64,000 bases of DNA from NCBI RefSeq assembly GCF_026965555.1, contig NZ_CP114040.1, positions 2,604,001 to 2,668,000 of the forward strand, given 5' to 3'. A program made the position numbers and the translations under genes. This stretch comes from Nannocystis punicea. Lineage in GTDB: Bacteria > Myxococcota_A > Polyangia > Nannocystales > Nannocystaceae. Positions 9,701-17,360 of the stretch are shown here, one piece after another. Every line of letters starts with the position of its first letter. The first letter of the stretch is position 1. The notes beneath the pieces were generated by a model that saw only the letters and a program-made list of their open reading frames with translations, made no database searches and was not told where the DNA came from.

Positions 9701-10093
9701 ATCGAGGTCGTAGTCCGCGTCGTCGAGGAACCTGGCGACCTGCGTGTCGAGCGGCGGGCGGCGGGCCGTGCGGCGGGCGTGCTCGGCGTAGCGCTCGCGG
9801 GCCTCGTTCAGCGACGGATCTTCGTGCTCCACGAGCCAGGCGGCGATGATGCGAGCGAGCTCCTCGCCGCGATTGCCGGCTTCGCCCTCGAGGGCCGCGA
9901 ACAGCTCGAGGGTGCGGCCCTGTTCCTGGCAGCACTTCACCACGTTGTGGGCGAGCGTCTTCGCCGGCGCCCCGACCGGCAGTTCGCTGCTGAGCTCCGG
10001 ACCGAGCTGGAGGTCGACCAACTGCCACAGCTTTTGCGGGTCGGTGTAACGGCGGACGAGGAAGGCGTGCAGGTCGGCGGCGGCCGAGGCCAT
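6725..10093 (-). CDS. NLR-like NACHT ATPase with N-terminal death-like adaptor domain
   Basis: The product has 1122 residues. Residues ~3-80 (FLVRRYTDPQKLWQLV, QGRTLELFAAL) resemble an effector-associated, death-like EAD module, used in bacterial conflict systems as a homotypic adaptor. The NACHT domain follows: Walker A GDPGAGKS at ~189-196, Walker B WIVDGLDEI at ~266-274, TTRPRG sensor region, a winged-helix part with RSPLIATFVLVLARKG, and the typical NACHT end motif GFVHRSLLEFFAADALAE. Residues ~550-1120 are Ala/Leu-rich helical repeats, probably the HEAT-like sensor. The ATG at 10093 is preferred over a GTG at 10111. The family fits bacterial NLR (bNACHT/Avs-like) immune or programmed-death ATPases that sense a trigger and recruit an effector. 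No effector domain is fused; the only coupled gene is the aquaporin. Confidence 0.88.
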   Translation of the reverse strand: MASAAADLHAFLVRRYTDPQKLWQLVDLQLGPELSSELPVGAPAKTLAHNVVKCCQEQGRTLELFAALEGEAGNRGEELARIIAAWLVEHEDPSLNEARERYAEHARRTARRPPLDTQVARFLDDADYDLDRVWIPLTSRPLAPPQQPRIEDEAEKRQRTEIPPTQVVEAAAPVLELWPKQTRWLVLLGDPGAGKSVVARRALIEQLGVAERTPVRIELGRYATWAARQTGRRDLLRFLGEAFGEDGVPLSELQLRSLALADRLTWIVDGLDEIADADLRSRCVEQLANLRHRGPVLVTTRPRGVAGPREALREAGYAIHEMCPLDDATLTHLGRRWREAGLIDEAALQRALSTASVREQMRSPLIATFVLVLARKGTPLQQRQRVLAEISALMVRTWAERRRPLLLDASGRMAFLRGLAWTMLTAVERGAENVIEHAALHRFAARFFRERERLSRDEAAARADDLIAELKLDVHALSQLGGESYGFVHRSLLEFFAADALAESTEEVILARFADWQQGTWTEVLPMTCGLLAGHDAPLAVRAVQRVFADCAPLASSQLLAAGEFAVRCFAEIEAPGPEFGPLAATLTELWIAQASLGELDMRGLAAALRPIGPRWPGARRLWEWSEATGGRGFTFAIPEYSVQLDSGPRLLPLVHVVVAVTAAAARPRLLARLLDKHAVLTPFAEGLAAMGPWTDAERELLTRSLDRFGWPWDAQVVAWLGDLAGTTAEARLLALLSDEGRSPIVRLFTAALLLSSSTRRAEAVAALADDISELAELSRTIALQEVNAQIVATLLRSGPAAADELCGQLMAQETPELRAIACLVAAHRGDETAAAAFVAMLRCDDRRSHDAANWALAQGLLRDGIDRVLTLLHGDPSCLTLAWAAMTAPVVAEQRGRWEFAQTLWCHLADAGEWSANLRWLAVAALLARPAWRELGMQRLGGISPDTEPNSPNMDTALRRLGEHPDGPERLRELLAAETDRVRRRWIAQALLERVPADLAAAAELRRQAHGSTDRAEQYLLAQAMRRLGLPRADWAPLAPKILAHAPHPIARCAAATLLGDCTDLRRLEAELAANESDPRQPSVDAEVRALAGALLRCEALRLQLAGGADDPAGPGLSSRR

Positions 10094-10199
10094 CGGCCCA
10101 CGGTACCACACGCGGCAGGCCGCTCCTCGACGGGACCACGCCGCCGGCGGCGAGGGCCCCGGGATGGCCCGGGTCCGAGGAGGGGCCGGCGCGCGGGTA

Positions 10200-10213
10200 T
10201 GTTCTAAAGGACA
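10200..10213. repeat. Dispersed palindrome copy
   Basis: TGTTC-TAAA-GGACA is a 5-bp stem with one G-T wobble and a 4-base loop. It lies between the 3' end of the oxidoreductase gene and the 5' end of the NACHT gene. Confidence 0.45.
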
Positions 10214-10229
10214 GGTGGCGCGCAGGGCG

Positions 10230-11330
10230 TCACAGGCGCTGCCACAGCTTGCGCTGACCCGAGGCCGACGCCTCGGCGATCGTGTCGACGAGGTGGTGCA
10301 GCTTGACCGCGTCGCGGAAGTTCGGGGCGATCGAGGTGCCCTCGACGAGGTCGCGGGCGAAGGCGGCGTACAGCTGCGCGACCTGGTGGGCGTCCTCGGA
10401 CAGGCCGCCGCGCGGCGACCACGAGTAGCGCTCCGGCGTCGCCAGCCTCGCCAGCGGCTGATCGTCGCCGCGGGCGCCGGAGAGCGCGAGGTCGTGGCCG
10501 AGCACGAGGTCGCCCTCGGTGCCGGTGAGCACGGTCTGGAGGATCGGGCCGTTGCGCTTGCCGCCCTCGAAGTGGGCCGAGAGCACCGCGCCGCTGGCGA
10601 GCGTGCCGCTGATGAGCACCTGGTCGGGCGCGGTGACCGGCAGGATCTCCCCGGTCTCGAGGATCCGCGTCTCGTCGAACTGGCGGGCCACCACCGCCGA
10701 CAGGGTGTGGAAGTCGCCGACCGCCGCCAGCACGGTGTCGAGGAAGTGCGCGCTGACGGTGGCCAGGGTGTTCACGCCGCTGGCCGCGTCGGCGGTATAT
10801 GCATAGGCCTGGGGCCGGGTCGCTCCCAGCAGCGGCACCGCCACGTGCAGGGTCGCCGAGCGCAGGCGACCGACGTAGCCCTGGACCAGCAGGTCGCGCA
10901 AGTAACGGACGCCCGGCGCCAGCCGCCGCTGCAGCCCGATCACCGTGCGCACCCCGGCCTGCTCGGCCAGCGCCGCCAGCTCGCGCGTCTCGGCCGACGA
11001 CACGCCCAGCGGCCACTCGCTGAACACGTGCTTCTTGGCAGCCAGGGCGGCGCGCACCAGCGGCGCGTGCTCGGGCGCCCGCACCGAAACGACCACGAGG
11101 TCGACGTCGGAGTGCTCGATCAACTTGCTGGCCCGATCGAAGGCATGCGTCGCGCCGAAGCGCCGCGCGGTCTCCTCGGCGCTGGCCTGCCGGGTGGTCG
11201 CCACCGCCTCGAGCCGGAAGGCCGGCAAGGTCGCCAGCGCCGGCAGGTGAGACTGGACGGCCCAGCCCGAGTTCGGGCTGGCGCCGATGATGCCCACCCG
11301 GATCTTGCGCTTCACGTCAGAGTCGCTCAT
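10230..11330 (-). CDS. Gfo/Idh/MocA-family oxidoreductase, Gal80-like
   Basis: This 366-residue cytoplasmic NAD(P)-binding protein has an N-terminal Rossmann fold starting KIRVGIIGASPNSGWAVQS (residues ~9-27) and the usual Gfo/Idh/MocA second strand around residue 90 (VVVSVRAPEHAPLV). The family EKP motif appears as the variant FSEWPLG near 111-117. The segment SGWAVQSHLPAL is typical of the Gal80-like branch. A C-terminal GFO/IDH beta-sheet domain follows. It probably oxidises or reduces a sugar or inositol derivative; the substrate is unknown. The ATG at 11330 has a good ribosome binding site (AAGGAG about 5 bases upstream). It ends 137 bp before the NACHT gene on the same strand, so co-transcription is possible. 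Confidence 0.88.
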   Translation of the reverse strand: MSDSDVKRKIRVGIIGASPNSGWAVQSHLPALATLPAFRLEAVATTRQASAEETARRFGATHAFDRASKLIEHSDVDLVVVSVRAPEHAPLVRAALAAKKHVFSEWPLGVSSAETRELAALAEQAGVRTVIGLQRRLAPGVRYLRDLLVQGYVGRLRSATLHVAVPLLGATRPQAYAYTADAASGVNTLATVSAHFLDTVLAAVGDFHTLSAVVARQFDETRILETGEILPVTAPDQVLISGTLASGAVLSAHFEGGKRNGPILQTVLTGTEGDLVLGHDLALSGARGDDQPLARLATPERYSWSPRGGLSEDAHQVAQLYAAFARDLVEGTSIAPNFRDAVKLHHLVDTIAEASASGQRKLWQRL

Positions 11331-11878
11331 ACCCGCTCCTTGCAGCCCCTCGCTGCGGTGATTTCGTTCAGGTGCCGGCCGCCAGGGCCCGCCTCCGCGT
11401 GGAGGCCAGCCAGCCGAGAATGATCAGTGTCAACATTCGGTCCTCGCCACACTGCACCGGCGTCGGGCGCGGGTGCGAAATAAACGGTTCGACGGCTCGC
11501 TACCCACAAGAAGAACGACGGCAGACGCGTCGTCGCGCGGGCAGGTGCTCCCACTCCTCAGAGGCCGCGACGACAGCGTCGACAGCGGCCCGACAGCCGG
11601 CGACAACACGCTCGACCCGCGCCGTGCCCCGAACGGCGCCCCTGCGCCGCCGACCTCGCACCCGTGTGGAGCTCGTGAACCTCGCCCTGCATCGAGTGGA
11701 GATGGTTTCATTAAAATAGAAATTGTCAAGTAGAATATTCTTGCGCGGAAGTGCGCATAGTGCCGTAGAGTCGGCTTGTGCGGCAGGTTTTGCGGGAATG
11801 ACGGCGCAGTCTGGTGGCGCGTTCATTCCATTTTTTCACGGAAATGAACGACATGCGAAGCGCGGCTCGCGGCCCGAG

Positions 11879-11894
11879 ATGTCCGAAGAGACAT
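11879..11894. repeat. Dispersed palindrome copy (cluster copy 1)
   Basis: ATGTC-CGAAGA-GACAT is a 5-bp stem with a CGAAGA loop. It is the first of three copies spaced 73 and 59 bp apart. Confidence 0.7.
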
Positions 11895-11951
11895 GCTCGA
11901 CGACCTCGGCTCGCGGTCGAACCAGTCGCGCGAGCTCGTCGCGGCGCGAGC

Positions 11952-11965
11952 TGTCTGAAGGGACA
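11952..11965. repeat. Dispersed palindrome copy (cluster copy 2)
   Basis: TGTC-TGAAGG-GACA, preceded by gcgcgagc. This is the second copy of the cluster. Confidence 0.65.
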
Positions 11966-12010
11966 TGCGTGGGAACAGGACGCGATCGAGCTCCCGACGC
12001 GCACGCGAGC

Positions 12011-12024
12011 TGTCCGAAGAGACA
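12011..12024. repeat. Dispersed palindrome copy (cluster copy 3)
   Basis: TGTC-CGAAGA-GACA, preceded by acgcgagc. Loop and left flank are nearly identical to copies 1 and 2. Confidence 0.68.
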
Positions 12025-12288
12025 TCGACGCGATCGGGGCTCGCTCGAACCATGGCGCGCGCGACCCTCGGCGCGGCGCGAGACGACCCATCGAACCTCG
12101 ATTCGACGAAGAAGGGTGAACCTGTCGAGCCTGACTCGATCGCGTCGGTCGGGTCCGGGCGCCCCTGACGACCTCTGCACGACCCGCGAGGTTCCTCGCG
12201 CGGCCGAGGGGCCGACGGCGTCGGTCCCATGTCGCGCGCCGTGCCCCCGTTTCGGCTACGATGCCGTGTTCACCCTACAGGGGATGCC

Positions 12289-14103
12289 ATGATGACTTCG
12301 ACTCGACCTGTACTCGTGTTCTCGCTCCTCGTCGCGGCCCCCGCGTGCGGAGATGGTGATCCCGCAAGCTCGGCGACCGCCGGCGAGACGACCGAGACGA
12401 CCGCGACGAGCGTGACGAGCGTGACGACCGCGACGCCCACGACGACCACGACGACCGGGGCCACCATGAGCGGGGGTGAGACCGTCCCCACGACCGGGTC
12501 CGAGACCACCAGCGCCGGGGCCACGGAGACGAGCGGTCCTGGGACCGGTTCGACCATGGGCGCGAGCAACACCAACGGCCCGCTCCTCGACGTCGGCGTC
12601 GAGACCGGCAGCGACACCGGCGAGATCGTCACCTGCGACGACGCGGCCAGCAAGCCCTCCAACTTCGGGTGCGAGTTCTGGGCGGTCGACATGGACCAGG
12701 TCGACGGACTCAGCGACCCCGCGAGCGCCCCCTGGGGCGTGGCGATCTCGCCCGCCGGATTCGGCGACACCGAAGTCACGATCGAGATCAACCTCGCGCC
12801 GCCTGGCCAGCCGCTCGACCTCATGGTGGTCAAGCAGCTGACCGTCGGGCAGGACGAGGTCGTGCCCGTCGAGCTGCCCACGCGCGAGCTCGACTGCGGG
12901 GTCAAGCCGAACGACTACGCCTCCCCCGGGACCTGCCTGTCGTCGAACGCCTTCCGGATCACCTCCACGGCGCCGATCGTCGTCTATCAGTTCAACGTCT
13001 TCAAGAACGCCTTCTCGAACGACGCGTCGCTGCTCCTGCCGACGCCGGCGCTCGGCAAGTACTACCGGGTGCTCGGCTGGCCGGCGGGCCACCCGATCCC
13101 GATCCTCGGCATCATCGACCGCTCCGCGGTGACGATCGTCGGCACCACCGAGCAGACGAAGGTGAGCGTGTATCCGAGCTGGCGGATCAAGGGCAACCCG
13201 CCGATCCCGGCGACCCCGGCGGGGCAGGCGATCGTCGTCACGCTCGGGCCCTTCGACGTGCTCAACCTCGAGACCGACGACGCCACCTTCCAGGACAACA
13301 GCAAGACCATGGCCGATCTCAGCGGCACGGTGGTCCTCTCGGACAAGCCGGTGGCGGTCTTCTCCGGGGTCGAGACGACGTCCGCCCCCGGCGGCGTGGT
13401 CGACATCCCGAAGTATCCCGGCTGGCCCGAGGACGGCACCTGCTGCCTCGATCACCTCGAAGAGCAGCTCTTCCCGGTCGAATCGACCGGCAAGAACTAC
13501 GTGCTCACCCGCAGCCCGATCCGCTCGACCGGCAGCTACCACGAGCCCGACGTGATCCGCTTCGTCGGCGCCGCGGAGGACTCGGTCGTGACCACCAGCC
13601 TGCCGGCGCCCTTCGACATCTTCTCGCTCAAGCCGGGCCAGGTGCGGACGACCTGGGCCGACGAGGACTTCGTCGCCACCGGCACCAAGCCGTTCATGAT
13701 CGGCCAGATCCTGGTCAGCCAGGAGTACGTCGACGGCAACTACACCGGCGATCCCTCGCTGACGGTCTACCCCCCGGTCGAGCAATACCGCGATCAATAT
13801 CGGCTCCTCACCCCGGCCGACGACGGCGTCTGGGGCTGGCAGACCAACTACGTCGTCTTCTCGACCGAGCCGACCAACACGATCACCATCGACGGCGTCG
13901 AGCCGGCGAACTGCGTGATCACCCCCGCCGGCAACGTCAACGGCAAGGATTACGAGTCGCGGCGCTGCCCGGTCAGCGAGGGCGTCCATGCCGTCAAGGG
14001 CGACACGCCGTTCGGCCTGGTCGCCTACGGCTACGGTCCGGCCGGGTCGTACGCCTTCCCCGGCGGCGCGGACGTCGAGCCGATCTACGAGCCGCCGATG
14101 TAG
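12289..14103 (+). CDS. IgGFc-binding-domain surface lipoprotein
   Basis: The product has 604 residues. Residues 1-18 form a signal peptide ending in a lipobox-like AAPAC, followed by a ~90-residue Thr/Ser/Gly-rich linker typical of myxobacterial lipoproteins. The remaining ~480 residues match the pattern of the IgGFc-binding protein N-terminal family: FGCEFWAVDMDQ, NAFRITSTAPIVVYQFNVF, LGKYYRVLGWP and QILVSQEYVDGNY. This is a beta-rich surface domain presumed to mediate adhesion. Several Cys are available for disulfides. I chose the tandem ATG at 12289, which begins the signal peptide and follows an AGGGGATG-type ribosome binding site. It is flanked by non-coding gaps on both sides and is probably monocistronic. 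Confidence 0.85.
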   Translation: MMTSTRPVLVFSLLVAAPACGDGDPASSATAGETTETTATSVTSVTTATPTTTTTTGATMSGGETVPTTGSETTSAGATETSGPGTGSTMGASNTNGPLLDVGVETGSDTGEIVTCDDAASKPSNFGCEFWAVDMDQVDGLSDPASAPWGVAISPAGFGDTEVTIEINLAPPGQPLDLMVVKQLTVGQDEVVPVELPTRELDCGVKPNDYASPGTCLSSNAFRITSTAPIVVYQFNVFKNAFSNDASLLLPTPALGKYYRVLGWPAGHPIPILGIIDRSAVTIVGTTEQTKVSVYPSWRIKGNPPIPATPAGQAIVVTLGPFDVLNLETDDATFQDNSKTMADLSGTVVLSDKPVAVFSGVETTSAPGGVVDIPKYPGWPEDGTCCLDHLEEQLFPVESTGKNYVLTRSPIRSTGSYHEPDVIRFVGAAEDSVVTTSLPAPFDIFSLKPGQVRTTWADEDFVATGTKPFMIGQILVSQEYVDGNYTGDPSLTVYPPVEQYRDQYRLLTPADDGVWGWQTNYVVFSTEPTNTITIDGVEPANCVITPAGNVNGKDYESRRCPVSEGVHAVKGDTPFGLVAYGYGPAGSYAFPGGADVEPIYEPPM

Positions 14104-14249
14104 GGCGGCAGCAATCCCGGCGGTGTACGCCCGCGGTAGCGGGCGGCCGTGCCCTCTACGTATTCGGATCGGACGCAGGCGGCGGTCGCTCAGGAATCGC
14201 TGCAGGGCGAATCGGGGCACGGACCGTCGAGTTCCGCATGGACACCCTC

Positions 14250-14440
14250 GACATGATCCTCGGCGAATCCGCAGCTGGCCGCAGGCGACCCGACACTTTT
14301 TAAAATGTTGCAGCAATCAGTCGGCAGTTCGACGAGGGGTGTCCTTCTGATGTCGATGCGGCCGATCTGCTCGCTGGACAGCTTCGCCTCGTCGGCGATC
14401 GCGGCGCGAACCTGGTCAGGCGAGATATATTCCTTCAAGC
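14250..14440 (-). pseudogene. Frameshifted relic of a DbpA-type RNA-binding domain
   Basis: Read on the minus strand from ~14438, one frame gives AIADEAKLSSEQIGRIDI and VELP. This matches AIANEAKLSSKQIGRIDI and VELP in the intact DEAD-box helicase encoded at 20509-22206. At ~14316 the match moves to another frame (LLQHFKKCRVACGQLRI) against LLQHLKKVWVAGGQLRI of the helicase. About five residues are missing at the junction. The remains therefore cover only the C-terminal RNA-binding domain, with a deletion/frameshift and no helicase core or start codon. It is most likely a decayed duplicate of the helicase 3' end or of a paralogue. Confidence 0.75.
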
Positions 14441-14655
14441 GTGTCCGAGAGGCATTTCGACCCGGTGCGGCTCGGCCCGGCGCAGTCCTCGCCGTTCGCG
14501 GCGAAGGGTGGCAATGTCCGGACCCCGAACGCTGCGCGCACAACACGGTAGGCGCGCAATGCCGTAGTTCGCAATGCCGTAGGATTGAGGCCCCGCCCTG
14601 CGCGGGGCTACGGCGGCATGGATGCCCATGCCCGGCAGTGATACAAGAGCATGGC

Positions 14656-15588
14656 ATGTACACCCGAGCCACGGTGTTCTCGCTCTTGCTGTCAAGCCCG
14701 GCGCTCGCGGCTCCGCCGTCGCGCCCGACCGCTCAAGAGCTCGATCGTATGCTGGCGACGATCAAGGGCGCACACCCCGACCACGCGCCGAAGGGCAAGA
14801 TCCGGCCCGTCGAGGACCTCGTGAAGGTGGCGGAGGAAGCGGGCCAGGCGCTCGAGTACGCACCGACGCAGGCGCTACAGCGGCTCATGAACTACGTGCA
14901 CGCGGCGCGGATCGTGGCCTACGAACGGACGGGAGATCCCTCGCATGCGTGTGCACTGCTCGAAGACGCCGATCTGCTCCTCTCATCCCGCAAGGACGCT
15001 CCCGATCCCGTGATCAAGGAGGCGTATCAGGCGCGAGGCGAGGCCACACAGATCTGTGTGCCGTCCGGTCCGACTGTGATCTCGAGCGCTTCGGTCTCGA
15101 CGCCGGAGCCGGGGCCAGCCACACGAGAGCCAGCCGCACCGGCGCAGGCGGAGCCAGGGACATCGGCGTCGGTCATGAAGGAACCAGGTCCGCAACGAGA
15201 ACGGGAGGACGAGCTTCCATTGCGGGGAGGACAGCGCAAGGCGAAGGCCGTGGTGGGGGTCTTTGCGGCTGCTGGTGGTATCTCGGCTCTCACGATCGGC
15301 GCCGCCGTATTCGCGGCAGTGACCAAGGACCGGCTCCGCGAGGGTGTGCGAGAGCTTCAGGAACAGGGCTATCGTCTGCCCGCGGACGACGTCTTCCTCG
15401 ACCTCAGCTACCGCCACTACAAGCTCGGCGCCGGTCTGGCGATCGGCAGCGGGATTGCTGCGGCGGCGCTGTTCGGTGCGGGTGCTTGGTTGGTCCGCAG
15501 AGGCAAGGCAGAGCAGCCGAAGCGTGTGAGCCTGACACCGTTCGGAGGTGCGCGACAGGCAGGGTTGATGTTGTCTGGCCGCTTTTAG
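14656..15588 (+). CDS. Exported protein with C-terminal membrane helices
   Basis: The product has 310 residues. Residues 1-19 form a signal peptide (MYTRATVF..ALAAPP). A helical region with Tyr/Ala-rich segments (residues ~25-120) is followed by a Pro/Glu/Ala linker, then a hydrophobic helix near 200-222 (VVGVFAAAGGISALTIGAAV) and a second near 260-280 (GAGLAIGSGIAAAALFGAGA). It ends in a basic tail and LMLSGRF. This layout is common in myxobacterial PEGA/TPR-type envelope proteins, but no PEGA motif is visible. The ATG at 14656 is chosen for the signal peptide. It lies 39 bp upstream of the next lipoprotein gene on the same strand, so the two may be co-transcribed. Function unknown. Confidence 0.72.
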   Translation: MYTRATVFSLLLSSPALAAPPSRPTAQELDRMLATIKGAHPDHAPKGKIRPVEDLVKVAEEAGQALEYAPTQALQRLMNYVHAARIVAYERTGDPSHACALLEDADLLLSSRKDAPDPVIKEAYQARGEATQICVPSGPTVISSASVSTPEPGPATREPAAPAQAEPGTSASVMKEPGPQREREDELPLRGGQRKAKAVVGVFAAAGGISALTIGAAVFAAVTKDRLREGVRELQEQGYRLPADDVFLDLSYRHYKLGAGLAIGSGIAAAALFGAGAWLVRRGKAEQPKRVSLTPFGGARQAGLMLSGRF

Positions 15589-15627
15589 CGCGATTTCGCG
15601 AGGGGCGATTTCGTGCTACGGTGGGCC

Positions 15628-17319
15628 ATGCGCCCCTGGCTCGCCCCGACCCTGGCCCTCACTCTCGCCCCGCTCGCCGGTTGCAACGAGGTGGACGCGC
15701 TCTATGCGGCCGGCAAGGCGGTTCCGCCCGGGGAGCCGACGGCGACGACAGGGACGACGGGGACAGGGGGCCCAGGCGAGCAGACGAGCGACACCACGGG
15801 TGCTAGCAGCGGCGAGGGCACAGGCGGCGCGACCTCCGAGGGTCCAGACGCGACGTCGTTCGGCCCGACGTCCATCGGGACCGACTCGATGGGCGATGCA
15901 CCGGTCGAGCCGCCCTCGATCGAGGTGTTGATCGTTCCCTTCAAGGTCACGACCGCCGGACCGATGCCGGTCTCCGTGTACGCGAAGCATGCGCTCACCG
16001 CGAAGGTCGTGCTCGACGACAAGGAGACGTTTTATCTCGAGAACGAGGGGGACGCCGACCTGGACGGCGTGGACCTGTTCTCCGGTGCGATCCCCATCTA
16101 CGGGAGTCCGGACAACGGGCTGCACAGCCTCGTCGCGACCGTGCAGCGCGGCGAGCTCACGGACGAGCTCGGGCGAAAATTCGAGGTGTCGACGCCGCCC
16201 GCAGGGGCGCTCGCGTGGGAGAAATTCGGCGGCGCGGGAACCAAGGATTCGCGGCTGGCCGTGACCTCGGACGGCTCCGTGGTCGAGGGGGGCGCGCTCA
16301 CGATCAACGGCGTCGCGCACCCCGCAATTCGTCTCCGCGACCCGATCACGGGGAACGACCTGTGGCCGGAGGGAACGCGCGTCTTGGACGCCCGCGAGGG
16401 ATCCATCGCGGACATCGCCCTGACCCAGAACGGCGACGTGTGGGTCGCCATGAACGTCAAGGACGGCAACGTCTGGACCGCGAGGCTCGCACTCTTCACG
16501 CCGGACATGGCGCCGACGGGAGCGCAGCTGGAGAAGCCGGGGGCGACGATCCAGGCGATCGACACCACCGACGCGGGCGGGTGTTTCGGCGCCGGGTTCT
16601 TCACGACCCTCTACGGGGACACCGACATGCTGGTGTGGCACGTCGCGGCCGACGGCACGCCGATCCTGTCCGGCCTCCCATGGGACTACACGCCGGACGA
16701 GAAGCCGCATCAGTTCACGGATCTGGCGTTCGACGTCGTGGTTTCCAAGCTCACCGACGAAGCCTGGATCGTGGGGGGAGCGCGGGGTAAGCACAATCTC
16801 AACGAGCCCGCTTCGGAGACGCGAGCGGTCATCGTCCACGTGGACATCGACACCTTCGAGCACCTTAGCCCGGTCTTCATCCGGCCGCCCAAGGGAAATA
16901 TTCAGCAGAGTCTGTTCCTCGGGGCATGGATCGAGACCGAGGGTCTGCTGGTCACCGGCTATCAGTGCGACATGATGTGCCTCGGCCAGAGCGTCATCGC
17001 GGAGCGATACAGCCTTGCAGGGGTCCCGCAGTGGGGATTCGAGACTCCTCCGAACGGCGCGTCGGCCGGCAACGCCATCGCCAGCACCACGCACGGGACC
17101 ATCGTCATCGCCGCGATGATGAAGGAAGGCGACACGACACACGGCTTCCTGCTCGGTCGGGCAGGCGCAGAACAGGCGTTCGCCCCGGTGGCTTTTCCGG
17201 GATCGGGGACGTCGAGCGCGACCTCCTTCGTCGTGGGCCCGTACGATTGGCTGTTTGGCGGCGGCAACGTCACGATGGGCGGTGTGCCCCAGGGCTACGT
17301 CCTGCGCCTGCATCCGTAA
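15628..17319 (+). CDS. Lipoprotein with propeller-like C-terminal domain
   Basis: The product has 563 residues. The signal peptide MRPWLAPTLALTLAPLAGC carries a clear lipobox (LAGC), followed by a Thr/Gly/Ser-rich linker to residue ~85. An Ig-like beta domain (~90-180) precedes a long beta-rich region with repeated patterns such as WEKFGGAGTKDSRLAV, ALTQNGDVWVAMNV and GYQCDMMCLGQS that look like propeller or SBBP-type blades. Probably an outer-membrane-anchored surface protein of unknown ligand. A GTG at 15613 could also start the gene, but the ATG at 15628 fits the signal peptide better. It converges on the following gene with a 41-bp gap holding CATCCGT/ACGGATG arms. Confidence 0.75.
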   Translation: MRPWLAPTLALTLAPLAGCNEVDALYAAGKAVPPGEPTATTGTTGTGGPGEQTSDTTGASSGEGTGGATSEGPDATSFGPTSIGTDSMGDAPVEPPSIEVLIVPFKVTTAGPMPVSVYAKHALTAKVVLDDKETFYLENEGDADLDGVDLFSGAIPIYGSPDNGLHSLVATVQRGELTDELGRKFEVSTPPAGALAWEKFGGAGTKDSRLAVTSDGSVVEGGALTINGVAHPAIRLRDPITGNDLWPEGTRVLDAREGSIADIALTQNGDVWVAMNVKDGNVWTARLALFTPDMAPTGAQLEKPGATIQAIDTTDAGGCFGAGFFTTLYGDTDMLVWHVAADGTPILSGLPWDYTPDEKPHQFTDLAFDVVVSKLTDEAWIVGGARGKHNLNEPASETRAVIVHVDIDTFEHLSPVFIRPPKGNIQQSLFLGAWIETEGLLVTGYQCDMMCLGQSVIAERYSLAGVPQWGFETPPNGASAGNAIASTTHGTIVIAAMMKEGDTTHGFLLGRAGAEQAFAPVAFPGSGTSSATSFVVGPYDWLFGGGNVTMGGVPQGYVLRLHP

Positions 17320-17360
17320 CGGGCTCCAGCCGTAGCGATCGCACGGCACGGATGTCCGCG

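Larger units (their letters stand above)
11331..12288. other. 958-bp gap with AT-rich patch and three palindromes
   Basis: No convincing gene is visible; overlapping frames on both strands are Arg/Ser-rich shadows. An AT-rich patch at about 11704-11745 stands out in a very GC-rich region and could hold a promoter (for example a TAGAAT hexamer at about 11732-11737). Downstream, three palindromes of the TGTCC family lie 59-73 bp apart, each preceded by CGAG. A small RNA cannot be excluded. Confidence 0.5.

Noticed and set aside
7610..10207. An 865-codon plus-strand frame opposite the NACHT gene
   Set aside because: It lies wholly antisense to a gene with a clear NACHT domain, and its composition is that of a shadow frame.
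11879..12024. CRISPR array from regularly spaced short repeats
   Set aside because: The repeats are only 14-16 bases, palindromic and imperfect, just three in number, with spacings of 59 and 73 and no cas genes nearby.
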